Source: Natrinema longum (lineage in GTDB: Archaea > Halobacteriota > Halobacteria > Halobacteriales > Natrialbaceae). Taken from it: a stretch of 64,000 nt of DNA. Of the stretch, positions 17,214-25,349 are shown piece after piece. Location: NCBI RefSeq assembly GCF_017352095.1, contig NZ_CP071463.1, positions 3,472,001 to 3,536,000 on the forward strand, written 5' to 3'. The notes below the pieces were generated by a model, which worked only from the letters and a program-made list of their open reading frames with translations, did no database searches and was not told the DNA's origin. A program made the position numbers and the translations under genes. Numbering within the stretch: the first letter of the stretch is position 1; every line of letters begins with the position of its first letter.

Positions 17214-19835
17214 ATGGTCGAATTTACCAGGCGGACGCTGATGGCAACATCAGCGGCGGCTGCGATCGGCGTTGGAGCGATCGGGACGGCAACCGCGGCT
17301 GACGCCGATACTCCAGGTGCACCGACGATACGCGGGGACCTCCAGCGGCTCGCGACGACGGCCCGCGGTGCCGAAGTGACTGGCCCGTTCGTCTTCGAGA
17401 ACGGCGAAGTACTGTTCAGCCTGCAGCATCCGAGCCGGGACAATCCGGAGCCGTACGATACGGCGGCCGTCGGGGTCCTCGCCGGCCACCAGTTCGAGTT
17501 CAACGGCAAGAACGACGAGTTCGACGCACTCGAGGCTCCCCGGTCTGCTGACGCACAGGGACGAGTCCAGGTCGCTGGCGGTGAGTACGACATCCTCGTC
17601 CAGGAAGGGGTGCCGATCGCCGGCGGCGACGGGAAGTGGGGCCACCCGGAGACGCCCGACGGCACGGATATCGCCGCGTTCGACGGCAGTCGGTACGGTG
17701 ACGTCGGCTACAACCCCGACATGAACTTCTTCGTCCCGACCGACGATGAGGGGCTCGAGGGGTATCTGTTTACGAACAACGAGACGAGTCCCGGAAGCAT
17801 CACGCGCACGCCGATCAGCCGCGACGAGGACGGCTGGGAGGCCGACCTCGAGAACGCGCTGAACCTCGAGAACCTCGCGGCCTTTCGTGAAATCGGCGGC
17901 ACCCGGATCAACTGTTATGGCGATCTGAGCCCCTGGGAGACGCCGATGTCCGCCGAGGAAGACTACGGCCACCCGCGCGTATCGGGGCCGGCGACGGTGA
18001 GCGACGTCGTCGACGCCGAAAGCGGCGTCGGCGTTCGTGGCGCGGCAGCGTTCTGGAACCGTCCAAACCCGACCGAGATCGGGAACTCGATCGAGGAACT
18101 GTTCGAGGAGAGTTGGTACCCACAGGGAACGTGGGCGCTGGCGGGCCTCGAGATGCAGGCCTACTATCTCGGGGCCGAGCCGGTCGATCAGGACGGCGAG
18201 ACGAACACGACCGATCCCATCGGCGACGGCTATCCGAACCGGTATCGATACGGGCACATCGTCGAGATTACCGAGCCGACGAGTGCGGAGCCGACCCCGG
18301 TCAAACACCACGCCATGGGTCGGGCCGCCTTCGAGTGCCCCGAGTTCATGCCCGACGAGCGGACCGTGTATCTCGCTTCCGATGGCGCGAACAAGGGTCT
18401 CTACAAGTTCGTCGCCGAGGAGCCGATTCCGAGCTACGACGACCGGATGGACGTCCGCGGGACGCTGTTTGCCGCCCGCGTGACTAACGAGGACGCTGCG
18501 AAGAACCGGCCACCCGCCGACGTCGACCTCGAGATCGAGTGGGTGGAACTGGGCACCGCGAGCAACGCCGAGGTCGAGTCCTGGATCGCCGACTACGACG
18601 ATCTCACGCAGGTCGATTACCTCGAGACCCACGCCGAGACCGACTGGGCCGAGGACCTCGAGACCGCACTGGCGGAAGCCGACGAGGAAGTCGCGATCAA
18701 CGGCAACCAGGATTACATCGCAGATGCGGACATCCTCGAGTGGGCCACACAGTACGCAGAGGAGGGTCCCAATGGGGTCGACGAGGATCTCCGTCGGGTC
18801 CCGTTCCTCGAGACGCGGGCCGCAGCGAAAGCGATCGGTGCCAGCGTCGAGTTCCGCAAGGCGGAGGGAATCGACTCGCTCGACGACGCCGAACCCGGCG
18901 ATTTCCTCTACGTCGGTATCTCGGAACTCAACGATGGCATGGCCGACGACGCGGGAGACGTTCGGATGGAACGCGTCGACGGCGGTGTCGTCTACCGGGC
19001 CGAACTGGAGTCCGGCTACGACGTCTCGACGCTCGAGCCGGTCGTCGTCGGCCCGGATGCGACCGATCGCGAGTCGGTCGTCGACGCCGCGCCGATCAAC
19101 GTCGACAACGTGATGGTCCTCGACGACGGCCGCGTCCTCCTCTGTGAGGACAAGGGAAGTTTCGGTCGCTCGTATCCCAACGACGCGCTGTGGGTCTACG
19201 AGCCGCCGACATCGCTTCACGTCGACTCCGTCGCGATCAGCCAGGCGACGAGCGGCGAAGCAGACCTGACGCTCTCGTCGGTCCCGAACGGGCTCGCCGG
19301 CGGTCGAGTCTCCGTCTCCCTCGAGCACACGGACGTCGCCGAAATCGTGGGCGCGAGCTATCACGACGCGCTCGAACTCACCGCCGGACCGACGATCAGC
19401 GACGACGGATCGACGGTCGAGTTCCGATTCGCAGACATCGACGACGAGATCGAACCCGGTACGACGGACGTCACGCTGGCGACCGTCGAACTCGAGGGCG
19501 TCGGCGGTGGAACGACAGACATCGCGGCCGACGTACGATCCCTGGACGACGACGAGGGGACTGCGATCGAAGCCCAGCCTCGGCCCGGCGTGGTCGTCAC
19601 TGGCCCGCCGCCGGTCGGCGGAGGCGGTACCGGTGGACGGGCTCCGACCGACCCCGATGGCGACGGGACGTTCGAGGACATCAACGGGAACGGTCGGCTG
19701 GACTACGACGACATCGTCCTCCTCTTCGAACACCTCGACGACGAGTCGATCACGCTCAACGTCGACGCCTACGACTTCAACGACAACGGCCGCATCGACT
19801 ACGACGACATCGACGAACTGTACGACGAACTGTGA
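17214..19835 (+). CDS. secreted PhoX-type alkaline phosphatase with cohesin-like and dockerin modules
   Basis: This is an 873-residue exported protein. An N-terminal Tat-type signal (FTRRTLMATSAAAAIGVGAIG, ending TATAAD) leads into a PhoX/DUF839 beta-propeller phosphatase region at about residues 40-655 (PETPDGTDIAAFDGSRYGDVG, VKHHAMGRAAFECPEF, LLCEDKGSFGRS). PhoX enzymes are Ca2+- and Fe-dependent phosphomonoesterases that release phosphate from organic compounds. A cohesin-like beta-sandwich follows at about 667-790 and a Pro/Gly linker at about 795-812. A dockerin module closes the protein, with calcium loops DINGNGRLDYDD (from residue 822) and DFNDNGRIDYDD (from residue 854). Dockerin modules are unusual on phosphatases. 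The stop overlaps the start of the next gene. Confidence 0.88.
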   Translation: MVEFTRRTLMATSAAAAIGVGAIGTATAADADTPGAPTIRGDLQRLATTARGAEVTGPFVFENGEVLFSLQHPSRDNPEPYDTAAVGVLAGHQFEFNGKNDEFDALEAPRSADAQGRVQVAGGEYDILVQEGVPIAGGDGKWGHPETPDGTDIAAFDGSRYGDVGYNPDMNFFVPTDDEGLEGYLFTNNETSPGSITRTPISRDEDGWEADLENALNLENLAAFREIGGTRINCYGDLSPWETPMSAEEDYGHPRVSGPATVSDVVDAESGVGVRGAAAFWNRPNPTEIGNSIEELFEESWYPQGTWALAGLEMQAYYLGAEPVDQDGETNTTDPIGDGYPNRYRYGHIVEITEPTSAEPTPVKHHAMGRAAFECPEFMPDERTVYLASDGANKGLYKFVAEEPIPSYDDRMDVRGTLFAARVTNEDAAKNRPPADVDLEIEWVELGTASNAEVESWIADYDDLTQVDYLETHAETDWAEDLETALAEADEEVAINGNQDYIADADILEWATQYAEEGPNGVDEDLRRVPFLETRAAAKAIGASVEFRKAEGIDSLDDAEPGDFLYVGISELNDGMADDAGDVRMERVDGGVVYRAELESGYDVSTLEPVVVGPDATDRESVVDAAPINVDNVMVLDDGRVLLCEDKGSFGRSYPNDALWVYEPPTSLHVDSVAISQATSGEADLTLSSVPNGLAGGRVSVSLEHTDVAEIVGASYHDALELTAGPTISDDGSTVEFRFADIDDEIEPGTTDVTLATVELEGVGGGTTDIAADVRSLDDDEGTAIEAQPRPGVVVTGPPPVGGGGTGGRAPTDPDGDGTFEDINGNGRLDYDDIVLLFEHLDDESITLNVDAYDFNDNGRIDYDDIDELYDEL

Positions 19836-20554
19836 GCGATAGATCGCCACGACATCGGGTCGGCGCGCTCGCCGTCGCCCTCGCGGTCGGGCTTGCGGTC
19901 GGGCTCCCGGTCGCGGTCACGGCCGCGAGCGGTGGGGCGGCTCTCGGCATCGGAGCAACCACGGAGACCGGAAGCAGTCTCGTCGTCGCCGACGCGACCG
20001 TCGAACCCGGAGCGACCGCGACCCATCGCATCGCGCTCACCGACGCCCCGGACGGCCTCGCGGGCTTCGAGATCACGCTCGAGCTATCGACCGACGCTGC
20101 GACGGTCTCGAACGCCAGCTATCCCGACACGTACGGGAAGACGACCGATCCCGTCGTAAGCGACGACGGACAGTCGGTAACCGTCGAGGCTGCCGACCTC
20201 ACCGACGAGGTGACTCCCGGTGCGACCGACGTCACGCTCGCGACGGTCGCAGTGACCGGAACCGACACCGGCTCGGCGACGCTCGAGATCACGGAGCTGC
20301 AAGTCGACGCGGACGGCGGGTCCCGCATCGACCCCGTGCTCGAGGCCGGAACGCTCACCGTCGACGACGGGACACCGGCGTCCCCAGAGAGTGGGAACGG
20401 CGACGCCGACGGCGGTACCGATTCCAGTGATGGGAGTGGCTCGGGTGGCTCGAACCGGGGTTCGGGTTCGGACTCGGTCTCCGGCTTCGAGGGCGGGACC
20501 GCGCTCGTCGCGATCGGCCTCCTCGCGGCAGCCCTGCTCGCGCGGTCCCGGTGA
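19832..20554 (+). CDS. membrane-anchored cohesin-like surface protein
   Basis: This 240-residue protein starts at a GTG that overlaps the phosphatase stop (GTGA), so the pair is translationally coupled. An N-terminal signal (VGALAVALAVGLAVGLPVAV) is followed by a cohesin-like module at about residues 40-165. It aligns with the one inside the phosphatase: DGLAGFEITLEL, SDDGQSVTVE and PGATDVTLATV match NGLAGGRVSVSL, SDDGSTVEFR and PGTTDVTLATV. A Ser/Gly/Asp linker then leads to a C-terminal hydrophobic helix and basic end (GGTALVAIGLLAAALLARSR) resembling a PGF-CTERM archaeosortase signal, though with SGFE rather than PGFG. It is probably anchored at the outer face of the membrane or in the S-layer and may bind the phosphatase dockerin. 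Confidence 0.8.
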   Translation: MSDRSPRHRVGALAVALAVGLAVGLPVAVTAASGGAALGIGATTETGSSLVVADATVEPGATATHRIALTDAPDGLAGFEITLELSTDAATVSNASYPDTYGKTTDPVVSDDGQSVTVEAADLTDEVTPGATDVTLATVAVTGTDTGSATLEITELQVDADGGSRIDPVLEAGTLTVDDGTPASPESGNGDADGGTDSSDGSGSGGSNRGSGSDSVSGFEGGTALVAIGLLAAALLARSR

Positions 20555-20706
20555 CCCGCTTGGCCAATTCTTTCGACGCCTCCCTCGACGCGGCGGTCCC
20601 GTGGTGAGTGCTGTGTTCGGTCCCGGTACAGGGGTCGCGATCACGCGACGGCGACCGAAACGCGACTCGGACGGTTCTGTCGATTGGTTTATTCGACGGT
20701 CCTGAG

Positions 20707-20714
20707 AAGGAGGT
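20707..20714 (+). promoter_or_regulatory. Shine-Dalgarno match before GTG start
   Basis: AAGGAGGT, four bases before GTG 20718, is close to a perfect anti-16S match, rare in this mostly leaderless genome, and decides the start of the exchanger gene. Confidence 0.5.
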
Positions 20715-20717
20715 CTC

Positions 20718-21728
20718 GTGCTCGAAATCGTCACGCTACTCCTCATGGCGGCCGTCGGGACGGCGGTCGTGTGGAAAGGGAGTTCCTGGCTCGAGGATTC
20801 GGCGAACAAGCTCGCGGTCGCGTACGGGCTGCCGGCGGTCGTTCAGGGTGCCGTCATCGCCGCGGTCGGCTCGAGTGCGCCGGAACTGGCGAGCGTGTTG
20901 CTCGCGACGCTGGTACACGGGGAGTTCGAACTCGGGGTCGGCTCGATCGTCGGCTCGGCGGTGTTCAACCTCCTCGTGATTCCGGGGCTCGCGGTCGTCG
21001 TCGCCGGTGGCGTGGTCGACACGACGCGCGAACTGGTCTACAAGGAGTCGCTGTTTTACATGCTCGCGGTCGCCGCCCTGCTGTTGACGTTCTCGCTGGC
21101 GGTCATCTACAACCCCGTCGACGAGGCCGGCGTCCGCATCGGGGGTTCCGTCTCGAGACCGCTCGCCCTGTTCCCGCTCGCCCTCTACGGCCTCTACCTG
21201 TTCACGCAGTACTTGGACGCCGCGGAGTCGGAGCAGCAGGCGGACGGGACGATTCCGCTCGCGCGCACGTGGTTCTGGTTCGTCGTCGGGCTGGCGTTCA
21301 TCGTCGTCGGCGTGGAAGCGCTCGTTCGGGCGGCGATCGGCCTCGGGGACGCATTCGGGACCCCCTCCTTTCTCTGGGGGATGACCGTCGTCGCCGCCGG
21401 CTCGAGTCTGCCGGACACGTTCGTCAGCCTGACGGCCGCGCGGGCCGACCGACCGACGGTCACGCTGGCGAACGTCCTGGGCAGCAACACGTTCGACCTG
21501 CTCGTGGCCGTGCCGGTCGGCGTCGTCGTCAAGGGGGCACTGACGGTCAACTTCGCCAACATCGTTCCGATGATGGGGTTTCTCGTCCTGGCGACGGTCG
21601 CGTTCTTCGCGATTTCCCGAACCGGGATGGCCCTCACCAGACGCGAGGGGTGGCTGCTCTTGGGACTGTACGGGGCGTTCGTCTGCTGGCTGCTCGTCGA
21701 GAGCCTCGGCGTCGTCAGCGTTCTCTGA
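20718..21728 (+). CDS. Na+/Ca2+ exchanger (CaCA family)
   Basis: This 336-residue membrane carrier has about ten helices and the two inverted alpha-repeats of the CaCA family: SSAPELASVLLATL with VGSIVGSAVFNLL, and GSSLPDTFVSLTAA with NVLGSNTFDLLV. It would exchange Ca2+ (or K+) for Na+ or H+ across the membrane. The start is GTG 20718. It has both a Shine-Dalgarno match (AAGGAGGT, 20707-20714) and a TTTATT element (about 20688) that would start the transcript almost at the GTG. It follows the cohesin-like gene by 163 bases on the same strand. The link to calcium-binding dockerins is suggestive only. Confidence 0.88.
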   Translation: MLEIVTLLLMAAVGTAVVWKGSSWLEDSANKLAVAYGLPAVVQGAVIAAVGSSAPELASVLLATLVHGEFELGVGSIVGSAVFNLLVIPGLAVVVAGGVVDTTRELVYKESLFYMLAVAALLLTFSLAVIYNPVDEAGVRIGGSVSRPLALFPLALYGLYLFTQYLDAAESEQQADGTIPLARTWFWFVVGLAFIVVGVEALVRAAIGLGDAFGTPSFLWGMTVVAAGSSLPDTFVSLTAARADRPTVTLANVLGSNTFDLLVAVPVGVVVKGALTVNFANIVPMMGFLVLATVAFFAISRTGMALTRREGWLLLGLYGAFVCWLLVESLGVVSVL

Positions 21729-21827
21729 CGCGGACGGCCGCATCGTCCCCCGGACTACCGCCCGGCACTTCCCAGCCCGAGCGGTACGTCTAGTGGTTTT
21801 ACTTGGACCGCCTGCGACGGGGCGAGT

Positions 21828-23120
21828 ATGAGCGACGACCCCGATTCCGATGGGCACCGATTCGCGACGAACAGCATTCACGCCGGCCAGGAACCCGACC
21901 CGACGACGGGTGCCCGCGCACCGCCGCTGTACCAGACCAGCTCCTACGAGTTCGACGACACGGACCACGCCGCCGCCCTGTTCGGCCTCGAGGAGACGGG
22001 GAACATCTACTCGCGGATCATGAACCCGACGAACGCGATGCTCGAGGAACGCATCGCGACGCTCGAGGGAGGCGTCGGTGCCCTCGCGACCGCATCGGGG
22101 ATGGCCGCCTTCGACCTCGCGACGTTCATCCTCGCGGACGTCGGCGACAACATCGTCTCCTCGTCGGCGCTGTATGGCGGGACCTACACCTATCTCACGC
22201 ATACCGTCTCCAAGCGGGGGATCGAGACGAAGTTCGTCGATACGCTGGACTACGAGGCCTACGCCGAGGCCATCGACGACGACACCGCATTCGTCCACCT
22301 CGAGACGATCGGCAATCCCGCGCTTGTGACGCCGGATATCGAACGCATCGCCGATATCGCCCACGACCACGACGTGCCGCTGTTCGTCGACAACACCTTC
22401 GCGACGCCGTATCTGTGCCGGCCCCTCGAGCACGGCGCGGATCTGGTCTGGAACTCGACGACGAAGTGGATCCACGGTGCGGGCTCGACGATCGGCGGGA
22501 TCCTCGTCGACGGCGGCTCGTTCCCGTGGGAAGACGGCGACTACCCCGAGATCACCGAGCCGAACCCGGCCTACCACGGCGTGAACTTCCGGGAAACGTT
22601 CGGCGACGCCGCCTTCTCGGTCGTCGCCCGTACCCGCGGCCTGCGGGATCTGGGCAACCAGCAGTCGCCCTTCGACGCCTGGGTCACGCTGCAGAAACTC
22701 GAGTCGCTGCCGCTGCGCATGGAGAAACACTGCGAGAACGCGATGGCCGTCGCGGAGTACCTCGAGGATCACTCGAAGGTTTCGTGGGTCAACTACCCCG
22801 GCCTCGAGAGTCACGAGACCCACGACAACGCCGAGGAGTACCTCGAAGGGGGGTACGGCGGCATGATCACGTTCGGACTCGAGGGCGGCTACGACGCCGC
22901 GGAGACGGTCTGTAACGAGGTCGATCTCACGAGCCTGCTCGCGAACGTCGGCGACGCGAAGACGCTGATCATCCACCCCGCGAGCACGACCCACCAGCAA
23001 CTCACCGAAGAGGAGAAGTTGGCCGGCGGCGTGACCGACGACCTCGTGCGCCTCTCGGTGGGCATCGAAGACGTCGACGACGTGATCGCGGACCTCGATC
23101 GAGCGATCGAGCAGGTGTAG
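21828..23120 (+). CDS. metY: O-acetylhomoserine sulfhydrylase
   Basis: This 430-residue PLP enzyme of the Cys/Met-metabolism family has a length typical of O-acetylhomoserine aminocarboxypropyltransferase, which makes homocysteine (or methionine) from O-acetylhomoserine and sulfide. Visible motifs are the N-terminal TNSIHAGQEPD and GARAPPLYQTSSYEF, YSRIMNPTNAMLEERIA, ATASGMAAF, and the PLP lysine in WNSTTKWIHGAGSTIGG (near residue 213). GGTYTYLTHT and NFRETFGDAAFS separate it from cystathionine gamma-synthases. GTTTTACTT about 29 bases before the ATG fits a leaderless message. The usual partner metX is not adjacent. Confidence 0.9.
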   Translation: MSDDPDSDGHRFATNSIHAGQEPDPTTGARAPPLYQTSSYEFDDTDHAAALFGLEETGNIYSRIMNPTNAMLEERIATLEGGVGALATASGMAAFDLATFILADVGDNIVSSSALYGGTYTYLTHTVSKRGIETKFVDTLDYEAYAEAIDDDTAFVHLETIGNPALVTPDIERIADIAHDHDVPLFVDNTFATPYLCRPLEHGADLVWNSTTKWIHGAGSTIGGILVDGGSFPWEDGDYPEITEPNPAYHGVNFRETFGDAAFSVVARTRGLRDLGNQQSPFDAWVTLQKLESLPLRMEKHCENAMAVAEYLEDHSKVSWVNYPGLESHETHDNAEEYLEGGYGGMITFGLEGGYDAAETVCNEVDLTSLLANVGDAKTLIIHPASTTHQQLTEEEKLAGGVTDDLVRLSVGIEDVDDVIADLDRAIEQV

Positions 23121-23213
23121 TACCCAGTGACCGCGCCCGCACCCGGTCACGGCGGTTTCAACGCGCGGTGATTAGCCCTCGTCGTTAAGTTCGCGCGGTT
23201 CGACTGCTCCCGT

Positions 23214-23603
23214 ATGCCGACCGGATTACTCACGCCAGAGGCAACGGAGCAGATCGTCGCGACCTGCCGAACGGCCATCGGCGACAGCCTTCGTTCGATC
23301 ACCTACTTCACGCGCGACGACTTCGAACAGGTCTACCTCCGGGACGACCTCGAGCGCGACGCCGACCTCTCGACGTTCATCGGTCACGAGTGGCGCGGGT
23401 TCAAAACGACCCAGACGGCGTACGAGGGGTCGGAACTCGGCGAGTACGACTACACGATTCGCGTCTTCGAGAACGGCTTCCTCGTCCGCGTCACCACCGA
23501 CAGCGAGGGCGTCTTCGTCACGACCGACGGGCTGACGGTCAAGGACTTCGAAGAAGTCGCGACGGCACTCGATTCGTTCCTCAGCAGCCGCGAGATTTCG
23601 TAA
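23214..23603 (+). CDS. haloarchaeal small protein, paralogue of 34301-34726
   Basis: This is a 129-residue acidic alpha/beta protein. Its order of segments, RTAIGDSLRSITYFTRDDFEQVYLR then TIRVFENGFLVRV and a final helix LTVKDFEEVATALDSFLSS, is matched by the product of 34301-34726 (RTSLGDTLRSVVYFT, TVRFHEDGFVVRV, DVNAFEDAATAVRRLL). I know this only as a conserved haloarchaeal family of unknown function. A GTTAAGTTC element about 27 bases upstream supports the start. Confidence 0.75.
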   Translation: MPTGLLTPEATEQIVATCRTAIGDSLRSITYFTRDDFEQVYLRDDLERDADLSTFIGHEWRGFKTTQTAYEGSELGEYDYTIRVFENGFLVRVTTDSEGVFVTTDGLTVKDFEEVATALDSFLSSREIS

Positions 23604-23775
23604 CCAGGTCGTCGCTCGAGCGGTCGTCGCCGTCAGTAGCGTCGTCCCCCTCTCGGTCGGTCCCCTCGGTGTCGGCGTCCTGCCCGCCGATCGGCAGGCC
23701 GGAGCCGTGGTCGCCGTCCGTTCCGAGGAGGCGAGCGAAGCGACGACGTTCCGCGGCGTGTCGATCTAGACTCAT
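23581..23775 (-). CDS. possible 64-aa hypothetical protein
   Basis: Starting at ATG 23775 the frame encodes MSLDRHAAERRRFARLLG, an amphipathic helix, then an acidic, Gly/Asp-rich tail. The last 23 bases overlap the convergent gene at 23214-23603. An ATTACTAC element about 27 bases upstream of the ATG would allow leaderless transcription. The helix-plus-acidic-tail layout resembles many short haloarchaeal proteins, but no family is recognised and the tail could be chance. Confidence 0.4.
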   Translation of the reverse strand: MSLDRHAAERRRFARLLGTDGDHGSGLPIGGQDADTEGTDREGDDATDGDDRSSDDLVTKSRGC

Positions 23776-24006
23776 GCCCCCGATAGAGGACGGTTTCCCT
23801 TGTAGTAATGGGGGCCGTTTTCGGTCGAAACGCGACACTTCCCGTCCGAAACGATCCCCGCGAAGGCGGGCGATTTCGTCCGGATTTCCGTCGTGTAACA
23901 GTTACGTACGACGCGACCGCCGTGCTATCGGAATCACCGACGACGCGATTGCCCTGCGATCGGAACAGCGTAACACCCTTTTCCGCCAGTCACGTGATGG
24001 GCTACA

Positions 24007-24537
24007 ATGACCGACTTTCCAGCTCCCGTCGCGCGCGAACTCGAGTCTCACGACGCGTTCGTCCGGAGCGACGCGGGCTACGACCTCACGACGACCGTCT
24101 TCGAGACGACGATCACGGCCGACGACGCCGAGGGGAAACGCGACGGCCGGTTTCGCGTCACGGTCGTCCTCCCGACGCTCGACGCCGCCGTGGCCGACGA
24201 AGTCGTCGCACCGCCCGTCGAGGACGGCTGGTTCGAGACCCTCGAACGCCGCCTCCGAGACGTCTTCACCGTCGCCCACACGAGCACGCACGACGAACCG
24301 GTCGTCGAACGCGACGGCGACGACGTCCAGGTCACTCTCGAGTACACCGCCTGGGACGCCGGCGAGGGCGTCGCCGACGCCAAGGCCCTGATCGAGTTCG
24401 TCGAGGGGACCTTCGCACAGGGGATCATCCCCGGCTACGAGTATCGCGGCGAGGCGGCGACGCTGCTCGAGAACGCCCAGAACCGAGGGCAGCAGGCCGC
24501 GGACGGTGATACAGGTACTGGCGGAATGCCGATGTGA
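24007..24537 (+). CDS. haloarchaeal conserved protein (DUF5813-like)
   Basis: This 176-residue soluble protein resembles a conserved haloarchaeal family that I believe is called DUF5813. It alternates beta-strands (YDLTTTVFETTITA, FRVTVVLPTLDA, QVTLEYTAWDA) and helices, with a Gln/Gly-rich flexible tail ending GGMPM. No catalytic motif is apparent. CCCTTTTCC about 26 bases upstream fits leaderless expression. The 400 bases upstream contain only the uncertain minus-strand small gene. Confidence 0.7.
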   Translation: MTDFPAPVARELESHDAFVRSDAGYDLTTTVFETTITADDAEGKRDGRFRVTVVLPTLDAAVADEVVAPPVEDGWFETLERRLRDVFTVAHTSTHDEPVVERDGDDVQVTLEYTAWDAGEGVADAKALIEFVEGTFAQGIIPGYEYRGEAATLLENAQNRGQQAADGDTGTGGMPM

Positions 24538-24573
24538 GAGTTCGATGACAGACACTCCTCGCCCGGCTCGGGG

Positions 24574-24747
24574 CTACCGGTCGACAGTGTAGACCTCCGC
24601 CCAGAGGTACCCGATTCCGATGAGAGCATAGAGGAGACCGAACACGGCAAACTGCCAGTCGCTACCCACGACAGACGAGCCTGCCTGAACGAGTCCCAGC
24701 AGGACCATCGCGACCCCGATGATCGCCCTGTGTCGTCTCCGTCCCAT
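24574..24747 (-). CDS. small two-helix membrane protein
   Basis: This 57-residue protein has a basic N-terminus (MGRRRHR) and two hydrophobic helices (AIIGVAMVLLGLVQAG and FAVFGLLYALIGIGYLWAEV) joined by a short turn, so it is probably an integral membrane microprotein. ATG 24747 is chosen because GAGTTATCC about 30 bases upstream is a fair TATA element; a longer in-frame extension to 24867 reads through a low-quality segment. It converges on the gene at 24007-24537. Confidence 0.6.
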   Translation of the reverse strand: MGRRRHRAIIGVAMVLLGLVQAGSSVVGSDWQFAVFGLLYALIGIGYLWAEVYTVDR

Positions 24748-25118
24748 AGCGGATCGATAGTGTTCTCGAGGGATAACTCCCCGCGGAGTCCTGTTGGACG
24801 ACTGCCAGTGATCCTGTCGGACGACTGCTGTGGCCGGGAGCGTGGCTCGAGCAGACGCGAGAGCCACGCGACTCGGGGGAGGGCAGGCCGTTACCCACTA
24901 CCGACCGCGAGCGAACCCGAAGGGTGAGCGAGCGGGCCGACGACTGACCCGGAACGAGAGCGCGGCGCTTTGGGCCGCGGTGAAGCGAGCGGCGTAGCCG
25001 CGAGCCGAGTGAAGGGGAAAGAGGAGTGCTTTTGATCGAAATTTCACCGAGGGACAGTTCGCTCGCGACGGGAATCCTGTCGCGAGCGCACCGGACCGCA
25101 GCGTAAAATTTCGGTTCT
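24748..25118. other. gene-free region with GC palindromes
   Basis: No convincing gene. From about 24895 on it is packed with short GC palindromes such as GCGGC/GCCGC with a GTA loop (24989-25001) and CGCGGC/GCCGCG, in the style of dispersed haloarchaeal intergenic repeats. It ends with the 10-bp hairpin listed separately. The style matches the palindromes embedded in scpA. Confidence 0.5.
25060..25088 (-). terminator. 10-bp hairpin downstream of Lrp-domain gene
   Basis: CGCTCGCGAC (25060-25069) and GTCGCGAGCG (25079-25088) form a perfect 10-bp inverted repeat with a nine-base loop, 30 bases after the stop of the minus-strand gene 25119-25349. There is no T-run, so termination or mRNA 3'-end protection is only inferred from position. 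Confidence 0.4.
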
Positions 25119-25349
25119 CTAGTCCATCGCGATGTACGTCTGCGTGTCCTCGATGCCCTCGATGGACTGGATGTGGGTGGCTGCGATTTCCTTGACCGCG
25201 GCCGGCGTCTCGACCTGGGCTTTCGCGATGAGGTCGACGTCGCCGGCGACGATGTGGGCCGATCGAACGCCGTCGATGGATTCGATGCTATCTCTGAGCC
25301 GATCCGCCTCGCCCGTGTTCGCCTTGATCATGACGAATGCTGTGACCAT
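25119..25349 (-). CDS. stand-alone Lrp/AsnC ligand-binding domain protein
   Basis: This 76-residue protein has only the Lrp/AsnC effector (RAM) fold: MVTAFVMIKANTGEADRL, a helix, RSAHIVAGDVDLIAKAQVETPAAVKEI, and IEGIEDTQTYIAMD. No DNA-binding helix-turn-helix is present, so it probably forms the ring-like oligomers of the family and binds a small ligand. Its ATG overlaps the trkA stop by one base, so the two are coupled. A paralogue with the same ending (TKTYIAMG) is encoded 0.9 kb upstream at 26263-26493, on the other side of trkA. Confidence 0.88.
   Translation of the reverse strand: MVTAFVMIKANTGEADRLRDSIESIDGVRSAHIVAGDVDLIAKAQVETPAAVKEIAATHIQSIEGIEDTQTYIAMD

Noticed and set aside
19190-19831. 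Long in-frame extension upstream of the cohesin-like gene
   Set aside because: It is the arginine-rich shadow of the phosphatase gene; the signal peptide after GTG 19832 marks the true start.
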